Assembly (NCBI GenBank): GCA_031380225.1
Contig: JANNFX010000044.1
Location: 1 to 32,881 of the forward strand
Direction of reading: 5' to 3'
Source of the DNA: JANNFX01 sp031380225
GTDB taxonomy: Bacteria; Pseudomonadota; Alphaproteobacteria; Rhizobiales; Hyphomicrobiaceae
DNA length: 32,881 bases
Each line of letters begins with the position of its first letter. Positions within the stretch are counted from its first letter, which is position 1. The notes beneath the pieces are model-generated. The model was not told where the DNA came from, did not search any database, and saw only the letters and a list, made by a program, of their open reading frames with translations. The position numbers and the translations under genes are program-made. Positions 1-6,490 of this stretch are shown in pieces.

Positions 1-924
1 TCTTGGAACGTCGACCGAAGCACTGTCTTCAGAGGCGATGACGACTACCACACAATTCTGCATGAGATAGGTCACGCACTCGGTCTCAAGCATTCGTTTG
101 AAAGTCCCAATGCGGTTCCTTCTCAGTTTGACAACTATTTATATACAGTCATGAGCTACACGGCCTCGCCATGGTCTGCCGACGGCGACGGCTTCGCATC
201 GTTCTATCCGACGACGCCGATGTATTATGATTTGGTTGCCATCCAAGCGATGTACGGACGCAATCCCAATCATCACGCAGGCAACAATATTTACACGTTT
301 AACGACGGCTCAACCTATTTTCAAACCATCGATGATGCGAAGGGGACCGACACGATTGTCTACAACGGCTTTGATAGCAGCAGAATTGACCTCAGGGTCG
401 GCCACTATTGTCAAGTCAGCGAAGTTATAAATTTCACCAGTGAATCGTCGCGCAGTACGGTGTGGATTGGACCGGGCACAGTGCTTGAGCGGGCAATCGG
501 CGGCCAAGGAAACGACGTCCTCATCGGCAATGGGTCGGCAAATGTGTTAACCGGGCGCGGCGGCATAGACAGCTTGATTGGAGCTGGCGGCGCCGACAAG
601 TTTGACTTCAACACCGCGTTTGAATCGGGCCTGTTTTCCGGCCGGGACATCATCTCTGATTTTCGCCACCTCATTGACAAAATCGATGTCAGCACAATCG
701 ATGCCAGTGTCGGCCAGGGTGGTAATAACGCCTTCCTGTGGCGAGGGGGAGCACAGTTCAGCTCTTCGTCAACGGGCGAAGTGCGATTTCAAAAGTTTAA
801 CTTCGACGGCACGTCCAACGACTACACCGTCGTCTATTTTGACACCGACTCTGACATTGACGCCGAGTTTGAAATTCAATTGAAGGGGCTGATCAGCCTT
901 AGCAAGTCAGATTTGATCCTGTAA
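1..924 (+). CDS. Serralysin-like M10 metalloprotease with RTX secretion domain (5' partial)
   Basis: The reading frame is open from the first base, so the N-terminus lies outside the window. At 61-93 it encodes HEIGHALGLKH, the zinc-binding HExxHxxGxxH motif of metzincins, and at 151-159 the Met-turn (MSY). The following stretch (YYDLVAIQAMYG) resembles the region after the Met-turn in serralysins. Next come a few degenerate RTX nonapeptides (GGQGNDVLIGNG, GRGGIDSLIGAGG) and a roughly 100-residue C-terminal domain of the peptidase M10 type ending in LSKSDLIL. Established for the family: calcium-bound RTX repeats and the uncleaved C-terminus direct export by a type I ABC system. The product should be an extracellular protease. 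The ATG at 151 is an internal Met-turn codon and not the start. Function class is firm; substrate is unknown. Confidence 0.9.
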   Translation, partial: SWNVDRSTVFRGDDDYHTILHEIGHALGLKHSFESPNAVPSQFDNYLYTVMSYTASPWSADGDGFASFYPTTPMYYDLVAIQAMYGRNPNHHAGNNIYTFNDGSTYFQTIDDAKGTDTIVYNGFDSSRIDLRVGHYCQVSEVINFTSESSRSTVWIGPGTVLERAIGGQGNDVLIGNGSANVLTGRGGIDSLIGAGGADKFDFNTAFESGLFSGRDIISDFRHLIDKIDVSTIDASVGQGGNNAFLWRGGAQFSSSSTGEVRFQKFNFDGTSNDYTVVYFDTDSDIDAEFEIQLKGLISLSKSDLIL

Positions 925-1098
925 TACCAGCGGTCAAAAGTTTTAACGCGCCTCGAGGCTGGCGGCACGCGGCGGCCGGCTCGCGCGACCACTTGAAAGT
1001 CCCCTTGCGCGGGAACGCGTGTCGCCGTGCGCTAAGCGAAGGACGATACCAGCGCGCCGTCCAGAAATGGAAGAGTCAAAACTTTGGCGCGCCGGTAT
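924..1098. repeat. ATACCAGCG-type inverted/direct repeat element
   Basis: The sequence ATACCAGCG occurs just after the protease stop (924-932) and again at 1046-1054. The second copy forms an arm ATACCAGCGCGCC (1046-1058) that pairs with GGCGCGCCGGTAT (1086-1098) with one mismatch. A GTCAAAA..TTT..CGCGCC string also occurs twice in direct orientation (about 933-952 and 1074-1093). The element fills the gap between the protease and the convergent fcl-like gene, and could act as a terminator for either. It may be a degenerate member of a dispersed repeat, which is inference. Confidence 0.45.
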
Positions 1099-1171
1099 AA
1101 GCTGGTCGATGCGCTGTGCATCCGGCTTTCATGTGCTGTTCTTTTCAAGGAGGGCTATGAGGCTCGCCAAT

Positions 1172-2083
1172 TCAAGCTTGCTCCTGCATCTTATGCCAAC
1201 CCCACGTCTCAGCAATCCCCTGGCGGAGATCGATGCGGGGGCGCCAGCCGGTGGCGGCGAGGCGGCGGGTGTTGAGCAAATTGCGCGGCGCGGCGACATT
1301 GCTGACCGCGTGGCCGACATCACCGTCGAAGCGCGCGATGCTGGCGATGACAGCAGCCAGCTCACTAGGCGAGATGTCATAGCCGGCGCCGACGTTGACA
1401 TGCGTTTCGCCAGTGTAGTTGGCCATGAGATGCACGAGTGCTTCGGCGGCATCGTCAACGTGCAGCAGTTCATGACGGCTGGTGTTTGCGAAGTCATCAA
1501 GTGCAGTTATGAGTCCAGTCAAGCCACCGCGTTGTGCGCCTCCGATCAGCGACGAAACGATTGACCGTTTACCTCTGCAATTACTCGAACAGTTAGGACC
1601 ATAGAGTTCAGCATGAACGCTTGAGAAAAAGTCAGCGCCGCGGGCACGCCGGATATCAGAGCACAACTTGATACCAGCAACTGAGGCTTTGGCGTTGTCA
1701 TCCAAATGTGCAGGCACTGGATCGGTTTCTAGAAATATCTCCATCACCGGCTGCAAAACATTAGCTGGATAGATATCGGCTCGTGCCACGAACATCAGCT
1801 TTTCGACGCCGCTTTCGAGCGCAACTTCGAGGATCATCGATTGTTGAGCGATGCGATCGCAGCCGGTTCCTAATGCGTCTGCAATTATGACAACCGCCTG
1901 CGGCCGCTCACGCGCGATAAACTCGGCGATGCCTTCTGTGCTCATTTGAGCGTCTAAGACGTCTGCGGCTTCGTGCGTCATGCGCTTGGCAATTGCGCGG
2001 CCAAGTCCGCCAGCTAGGTCGCTGACGAAGGCGCGTTTGCCAGTCAAAATGTATGGAAATGTGATCGTTGTGGCAGCGGTCAT
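1172..2083 (-). CDS. GDP-L-fucose synthase-like protein, catalytic residues replaced (probable pseudoenzyme)
   Basis: The 303-residue product has the shape of GDP-L-fucose synthase (Fcl/WcaG), an NADP-dependent short-chain dehydrogenase of sugar-nucleotide synthesis. The match is clear in AGIKLC (136-141), ELYGPN, LHVDDAAEALVHLM, HVNVGAGYDIS and the C-terminal TGWRPRIDLRQGI. The active site is degenerate. Where the family has YxxxK ahead of AGIKLC, this protein has Asn130 and Ser134. The GSSCIYP serine segment reads VARADIYP (99-106). The first Gly of the nucleotide-binding GxxGxxG is Asp. The frame is intact over the normal length, so it is not an obvious decaying pseudogene. It may be a structural or regulatory relative, or recently inactivated. 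The start is the first ATG; its ribosome site is weak. It is divergent from the DUF2793 gene. Confidence 0.75.
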   Translation of the reverse strand: MTAATTITFPYILTGKRAFVSDLAGGLGRAIAKRMTHEAADVLDAQMSTEGIAEFIARERPQAVVIIADALGTGCDRIAQQSMILEVALESGVEKLMFVARADIYPANVLQPVMEIFLETDPVPAHLDDNAKASVAGIKLCSDIRRARGADFFSSVHAELYGPNCSSNCRGKRSIVSSLIGGAQRGGLTGLITALDDFANTSRHELLHVDDAAEALVHLMANYTGETHVNVGAGYDISPSELAAVIASIARFDGDVGHAVSNVAAPRNLLNTRRLAATGWRPRIDLRQGIAETWGWHKMQEQA

Positions 2084-2187
2084 TTACTATGTTCTTTCAG
2101 CCGGCGATTTTTTTTCGCCAAAAGTTATCCCCGCGACTCTGGCTCCAATTAACGTTCGTTTCAGGTCAAACCGGCTGGAGCGAAGAC

Positions 2188-3111
2188 GTGGATCAGACAC
2201 CGAACTTAACACTGCCGTACATTCTGGCGGCCCAATCTCAGAAGCATATCACCCACAACGAAGCGTTGAGGAAGCTTGACGCCATTGTCCAACTGGCAGT
2301 GCTCGACCGCGATTTGGCGGCGCCACCAGGGGCACCTGCCGACGGCGCCCGCTATATCGTTGCCGCCAGCCCGGCCGGCGCCTGGGCCGGGCAAACCAAC
2401 CGCGTTGCCGCCTACCAGGATGGCGCCTGGGCGTTCTTTGCGCCGCTTGAGGGGTGGCTGGCCTGGATCGCCGACGAAGACGCCCTCGTTGCCTGGTCGG
2501 GCTCGGCTTGGGCGCCAGTTTCGGGTGGAGGCGGGGGATCGGTCAATCCGACGCCACTAGTCGGCGTCAATGCGACAGCCGATGCAACCAATAAGCTTTC
2601 GGTGTCGTCGGCGGCGATCCTGTTTAACCATATTGGTGCCGGCACTCAGGTCAAGGTCAACAAGTCTGCCCTCGCCGACACGGCTTCGTTCCTGTTCCAG
2701 ACTGGTTTTTCTGGCCGCGCCGAGATCGGTACGACCGGCGACGATAGCTTCCATTTCAAAGTCAGCCCCGACGGCACGGTTTGGAAGGACGCGCTGATCA
2801 TCGACAAAACCAGCGGCGCTGTGGCGATGCCATTTACGTCCAGTGGCGGCACGGCCATCGCCAATTTCGGCACTGGCCAGGACATGGCCACCGCTGTCGT
2901 AACCGGACAATCAGCGATACTCGCCACCGCATCCGTCAACGCTTGGATTTTGGCGACCGCCACGTCCGACCATTCCGCCGACGAACATCTTGTCGAGGAA
3001 ATCGAAGTTGTTGCTGGCGCGATTGTGCCCGGCACCGGCTTCACGATCACCGCCCGCACCCGCAACCGTCCGCTCACCGGTCAATGGACCGTGGCTTGGA
3101 CATGGAGATAA
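2188..3111 (+). CDS. DUF2793 domain-containing protein
   Basis: I start this gene at GTG 2188 because GGAG lies seven bases upstream and the product then begins VDQTPNLTLPYILAAQSQ, the usual start of DUF2793 proteins. A longer frame exists but would overlap the divergent gene. Residues 1 to about 110 are the DUF2793 domain (QKHITHNEALRKLDAIVQ, later WLAWIADEDALVAW). A Gly-rich linker (SGGGGG) follows, then a C-terminal part rich in Ala, Thr and Ser that looks like beta structure (TGFSGRAEIGTTGDDSFHFK). DUF2793 proteins are commonly encoded in prophage and gene-transfer-agent tail regions. Their function is not established. Only 6 bp separate it from the next gene, so the two are probably cotranscribed. 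No other phage gene is nearby. Confidence 0.8.
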   Translation: MDQTPNLTLPYILAAQSQKHITHNEALRKLDAIVQLAVLDRDLAAPPGAPADGARYIVAASPAGAWAGQTNRVAAYQDGAWAFFAPLEGWLAWIADEDALVAWSGSAWAPVSGGGGGSVNPTPLVGVNATADATNKLSVSSAAILFNHIGAGTQVKVNKSALADTASFLFQTGFSGRAEIGTTGDDSFHFKVSPDGTVWKDALIIDKTSGAVAMPFTSSGGTAIANFGTGQDMATAVVTGQSAILATASVNAWILATATSDHSADEHLVEEIEVVAGAIVPGTGFTITARTRNRPLTGQWTVAWTWR

Positions 3112-3117
3112 AAACCT

Positions 3118-3759
3118 ATGGCTATTCAAACTCAAGGCACAACCGGAAACGTCATGGAGGTCGATACCTCCTTCAAGGCAGCACGGGCAACGTTGCGTCC
3201 GGCCGAAAGCCTGGCGTGGCACTCAATCGGCGCTTCGACCGGCTTGATCACCGGCATTGCGGCGGGAGCGGCGAATTTTTCGTTACGCAATATCTCATCA
3301 AACGTTTTGATCATTCGCCGGGTTGGCATCGGCTTTGTCACCACAACAGCGTTCACGGCGGCGCAATTGATGGAGTTCGGTTTGACTGTCGCCAGGGCCT
3401 TTACGGCCAGCGATACCGGTGGCACGATCGTCAATTTGACCGGCAGTAACGCCAAGCATCGAACATCTTTGGCGACGTTGACGTCGGTTGATTGCCGGGT
3501 ATCGGGCGCCGCAGCACTGGTCGCCGGAACGCGAACTCTTGATGGCACGTCGCTCGCCACCATTGGTGGCTGGTCGGCCGCCGCTGGGCAAACGATTGTC
3601 CCGGCGCCCGACAATCTGTTGCAGCATGCGGCTGGTGATTATCCGCTGGTGCTGGCGCAGAACGAGGGCTTGATCATCCAGAACCTGACCACTATGGGCG
3701 CGGCCGGAGTTGGCAAGCTCTATGTCAACTTGGAGGTCGCCGAGGCGGTGAGCTACTGA
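3118..3759 (+). CDS. Hypothetical protein, phage-structural-like partner of the DUF2793 gene
   Basis: The 213-residue product follows the DUF2793 gene after 6 bp. I do not recognise a named family. It has no clear signal peptide or membrane segment. It is low in Cys and rich in Ala, Gly, Thr and Val, with a pattern of short hydrophobic beta-strand-like stretches (NVLIIRRVGIGFVTT, EGLIIQNLTTMGAAG, KLYVNLEVAEAV), as seen in virion decoration or tail proteins. The adjacency to DUF2793 supports a phage or tail-derived origin, but this is inference. A secreted or surface role would fit the neighbouring polysaccharide genes equally well. Confidence 0.6.
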   Translation: MAIQTQGTTGNVMEVDTSFKAARATLRPAESLAWHSIGASTGLITGIAAGAANFSLRNISSNVLIIRRVGIGFVTTTAFTAAQLMEFGLTVARAFTASDTGGTIVNLTGSNAKHRTSLATLTSVDCRVSGAAALVAGTRTLDGTSLATIGGWSAAAGQTIVPAPDNLLQHAAGDYPLVLAQNEGLIIQNLTTMGAAGVGKLYVNLEVAEAVSY

Positions 3760-3809
3760 TCGCCGGCCAGGGCGGCTGTTGGTTAACGCCATCTCAACGC
3801 TTTGATGGG

Positions 3810-3854
3810 ACGGTGCCGGCAGACGAGAGGGTGTCTCGTATTAGCCGGCGCCGT
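3810..3854 (+). promoter_or_regulatory. Long hairpin upstream of rfbB
   Basis: Arms ACGGTGCCGGC (3810-3820) and GCCGGCGCCGT (3844-3854) pair over 11 positions with one G-U wobble. A second pair, ACGAGA (3823-3828) with TCTCGT (3834-3839), lies inside. It sits 24 bases before the rfbB start, so it may terminate the upstream pair of genes or be a structured leader of rfbB. It has no long T-run. Confidence 0.5.
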
Positions 3855-3877
3855 TCTAGCCTTGAGGCGTGTTCGAC

Positions 3878-4969
3878 ATGAAAATACTCGTGACAGGCGG
3901 CGCCGGTTTTATCGGGTCAGCCGTATGCCGCATGATCGCTGGTGAAACCAGTTCGGCCGTCGTCAATGTTGACTGTCTGACCTATGCCGCCAATTTGAAC
4001 TCGCTGGCGCCGGTCGCCAATAGCAACTGCTACAGCTTTTATCCGGTCAACGTCTGCGACCGCGGCGCTATCGAGGCCGTATTAGAGCGCGAGCAACCCG
4101 ACGCCATTCTGCACCTGGCTGCTGAATCGCATGTTGATCGCTCGATCAACGGACCGTCACTCTTTATCGCCACCAATATCAACGGCACCTACGCGATGCT
4201 TGAGGCCGCGCGTGCCTATTGGAGCGGCCTTGAAAGCCGCCGCAAGGATGCGTTCCGGTTTGTCCATGTCTCAACCGACGAAGTGTTCGGCAGCTTGGGC
4301 GATGACGGCGCGTTCCACGAAAACACGCCCTATGATCCATCGTCGCCGTATTCGGCCAGCAAAGCAGCCTCCGATCACTTGGCGATTGCCTGGTATCGCA
4401 CCTATGGCCTGCCGGTCGTGCTGACGAACTGTTCGAACAATTACGGGCCGTATCATTTCCCGGAAAAACTGATCCCGTTGATGATCACTAACGCGCTGCT
4501 CGGGCGCGATCTGCCGGTTTACGGCAGCGGTACCAATGTGCGCGACTGGCTTTACGTCGATGATCATGCCCGCGCGCTGCTGGCGATCTGCGCGCGCGGC
4601 ATCCCCGGTGAGCGCTACGTCATTGGCGGGCGCAACGAAAAAACCAACATCGACATCGTGACCACGATTTGCAAGCATCTCGATGACCGCTCGCCGCGCG
4701 AAGATGGCGCGCCGCATGCCTCGGCAATCCGCTATGTCGAAGACCGCCCCGGCCATGATTTCCGCTACGCCATCGATCCAACGAAGATCGAACGTGAAAT
4801 CGGCTGGCGTTCGCGTGAAACGATTGAAACCGGCCTCGCGCGCACCATCGACTGGTATCTTGCTAACTGCGACTGGTGGCTGCCGCTGCGGCTCAAGTCC
4901 TACAAGGGCGAACGGCTTGGCCTGCTTGATGCCGTGCGTCATAGTCAAAAAGCGGCGGCGCAGGCTTAG
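3878..4969 (+). CDS. rfbB: dTDP-glucose 4,6-dehydratase
   Basis: The enzyme converts dTDP-glucose to dTDP-4-keto-6-deoxyglucose with bound NAD, the second step toward dTDP-rhamnose and related sugars, in the cytoplasm. The extended-SDR hallmarks are present: TGGAGFIG at residues 6-13, HLAAESHVDRS, the catalytic Thr-Asp-Glu in STDEVFG (133-135), and Tyr158/Lys162 in YSASK. The 363-residue length is usual. I prefer ATG 3878 over the GTG nine bases upstream because a TGAGG ribosome site lies ten bases before it and the protein then begins MKILVTGG. rfbA follows 87 bp later. rfbC and rfbD, needed to complete dTDP-rhamnose, are not in this window. Confidence 0.96.
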   Translation: MKILVTGGAGFIGSAVCRMIAGETSSAVVNVDCLTYAANLNSLAPVANSNCYSFYPVNVCDRGAIEAVLEREQPDAILHLAAESHVDRSINGPSLFIATNINGTYAMLEAARAYWSGLESRRKDAFRFVHVSTDEVFGSLGDDGAFHENTPYDPSSPYSASKAASDHLAIAWYRTYGLPVVLTNCSNNYGPYHFPEKLIPLMITNALLGRDLPVYGSGTNVRDWLYVDDHARALLAICARGIPGERYVIGGRNEKTNIDIVTTICKHLDDRSPREDGAPHASAIRYVEDRPGHDFRYAIDPTKIEREIGWRSRETIETGLARTIDWYLANCDWWLPLRLKSYKGERLGLLDAVRHSQKAAAQA

Positions 4970-5001
4970 TGGTGCGGCGCAATGTTGATTTTTGTTTAGA
5001 A

Positions 5002-5037
5002 CGTCATCCCGGCGCAGGTGTTGCGTCCCGGATGACG
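5002..5037. repeat. Palindrome CGTCATCC/GGATGACG between rfbB and rfbA
   Basis: Arms CGTCATCC (5002-5009) and GGATGACG (5030-5037) are perfectly complementary around a GC-rich loop. It resembles the REP-like elements of the CGTCATCCCGG type common in proteobacteria. It might also modulate expression of rfbA relative to rfbB. Confidence 0.5.
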
Positions 5038-5056
5038 AGCGGAAGGCAAGCAGCAC

Positions 5057-5929
5057 ATGAAAGCGATCATTCTGGCTGGTGGGTCGGGCACGCGGCTTTA
5101 TCCAATGACGCTCGCCGTCTCGAAGCAAATGCTGCCGGTTTACGACAAGCCGCTGATCTACTATCCGCTGTCGGTTTTGATGCTCGGCGGTGTGCGCGAG
5201 GTGCTGGTCATTTCGACGCCGCATGATCTGCCAGGATTCCAGCAGTTGTTGGGCGATGGCTCGCAATGGGGGATGCAGTTCTCCTATGCAGAGCAGCCGA
5301 GGCCGGAAGGCCTAGCGCAGGCCTTTGTCATCGGCGAAAAATTTATCGGCCGAGACAACTGCGCCATGGTTCTTGGCGACAACCTGTTTTACGGCCACGG
5401 CTTGCCGGAACTCGTCAATGCTGCCTTCAAGGCTGGCGATGGTGCAACCGTGTTTGCCTATCAAGTCCGCGATCCCGAGCGCTATGGCGTCGTGGAATTC
5501 GATGCCAACGGCCGTGCGATCTCGATCGAAGAAAAACCCTTGAAGCCGCGGTCGAATTGGGCTGTCACCGGGCTCTATATCTACGACAACGACGTCGTCA
5601 AAATTGCCAAAAACTTGCAGCCGTCACCGCGCGGCGAATTGGAAATTACCGCTGTCAACGATGCGTATTTGAAAGCCGGCAAGCTGAAGGTGGAACGCAT
5701 GGGCCGCGGCTTTGCGTGGTTCGATACCGGCACGCCGGATAGCTTGCTAGAGGCCGCGAGCTATGTCGCGACAATTGAAAAGCGCCAGGGCATGAAAATC
5801 GCCTCGCCCGAAGAAATCGCGTTACGCCAGGGTTTCATCACACCCGCTCAACTTTCAGAATTGATCGCCGATCGCTACAGCCGCAACGACTACGGCGTCT
5901 ATTTGAAAGCCTTGCTGGATGGCCAGTGA
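5057..5929 (+). CDS. rfbA: Glucose-1-phosphate thymidylyltransferase
   Basis: It makes dTDP-glucose from glucose 1-phosphate and dTTP, the step before RfbB. The N-terminus MKAIILAGGSGTRLYPMT carries the nucleotide-binding signature with the catalytic Arg. KQMLPVYDKPLIYYPLS, VLGDNLFYG, GVVEFD, EEKP and WFDTGTPDSL are all conserved. The length of 290 residues is typical of RmlA. The start is supported by GGAAGG about 13 bases upstream (GGAAGGCAAGCAGCAC then ATG), which is rather distant. It is in the same direction as rfbB and likely cotranscribed with it despite the palindrome between them. Confidence 0.96.
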   Translation: MKAIILAGGSGTRLYPMTLAVSKQMLPVYDKPLIYYPLSVLMLGGVREVLVISTPHDLPGFQQLLGDGSQWGMQFSYAEQPRPEGLAQAFVIGEKFIGRDNCAMVLGDNLFYGHGLPELVNAAFKAGDGATVFAYQVRDPERYGVVEFDANGRAISIEEKPLKPRSNWAVTGLYIYDNDVVKIAKNLQPSPRGELEITAVNDAYLKAGKLKVERMGRGFAWFDTGTPDSLLEAASYVATIEKRQGMKIASPEEIALRQGFITPAQLSELIADRYSRNDYGVYLKALLDGQ

Positions 5930-5932
5930 TCC

Positions 5933-6072
5933 GTAGGGTGGAATAAAGCCGCGCCAAAAGCGCAGCGCAATGCCGAAATTTTAAACGCGGCGTATTCCAC
6001 CATTTGGCGTAAACCACCGCCGGCCGAGCGGATGATGGATGGTGGAATACGCTGCGATTTATTCCACCCTAC
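5933..6072. repeat. Composite palindromic element, GTAGGGTGGAATAAA type
   Basis: The outer arms GTAGGGTGGAATAAA (5933-5947) and TTTATTCCACCCTAC (6058-6072) are perfectly complementary over 15 bp. An inner pair GCGTATTCCACCAT (5990-6003) and ATGGTGGAATACGC (6039-6052) is also perfect. The element can be read as two adjacent hairpins, 5933-6003 and 6039-6072. It starts three bases after the rfbA stop, so it may serve as its terminator. It belongs to the dispersed palindrome family seen near 12.4-12.9 and 18.7 kb. Confidence 0.75.
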
Positions 6073-6112
6073 AATGCGCTTCTCATGTTTTGGCGGAGCC
6101 AGCCGCAGCACC

Positions 6113-6170
6113 GTAGCGCGGATTAGGAGCAGAGCGTGCATCGCACGCGAAGCGACGTAATCCGCTCTAC
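6113..6170. repeat. Palindromic element, GTAGCGCGGATTA type
   Basis: The ends GTAGCGCGGATTA (6113-6125) and TAATCCGCTCTAC (6158-6170) are complementary with one mismatch. The inside has a second pair, GCGTGC with GCACGC. It is a second family member, 40 bp after the composite element. The rest of the gene-free stretch to 6490 shows no convincing ORF. Confidence 0.65.
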
Positions 6171-6490
6171 GAAGTGCGCGCATCGTTGCGTCGCGGTGAA
6201 CTGGGCGGCGTCTATTTGTAATCGCATCTGTATTGAGCGCCGGTCTTAACCCTACCTATTCAGCTTAAGGCACGGGGCTTGCATCGTTTTGATGCGCGCG
6301 TCCCACGGGCGGTCATGTGTATCAGACTGGATCATGGGGCGCCGCAGATAAGCTGCGAGCCGCACGTGCCGTCGCCAAACTGACGCCGATCCTTAGAGAG
6401 CACCGCGCTCTGGTCATATCGGGACAGCCTCAGCCGAAGCAACCGCCGCGCCGCCTTGCATGACAACAAAATGTGCGAGCAGGAGCAACC

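Noticed and set aside
1019..1564. A 181-codon plus-strand frame opposite the fcl-like gene
   Set aside because: It is antisense to a gene with recognisable family motifs and its own translation shows none.
2068..2187. An upstream extension of the DUF2793 gene to 2068
   Set aside because: It would overlap the divergent gene's start and lacks a ribosome site, while GTG 2188 has GGAG and gives the family N-terminus.
4271..5266. A 331-codon minus-strand frame over rfbB and rfbA
   Set aside because: It is a long antisense frame caused by GC-rich codon bias; rfbB and rfbA are unmistakable on the other strand.
5899..6183. A 94-codon minus-strand frame downstream of rfbA
   Set aside because: It overlaps the end of rfbA and consists almost wholly of palindromic repeat sequence.
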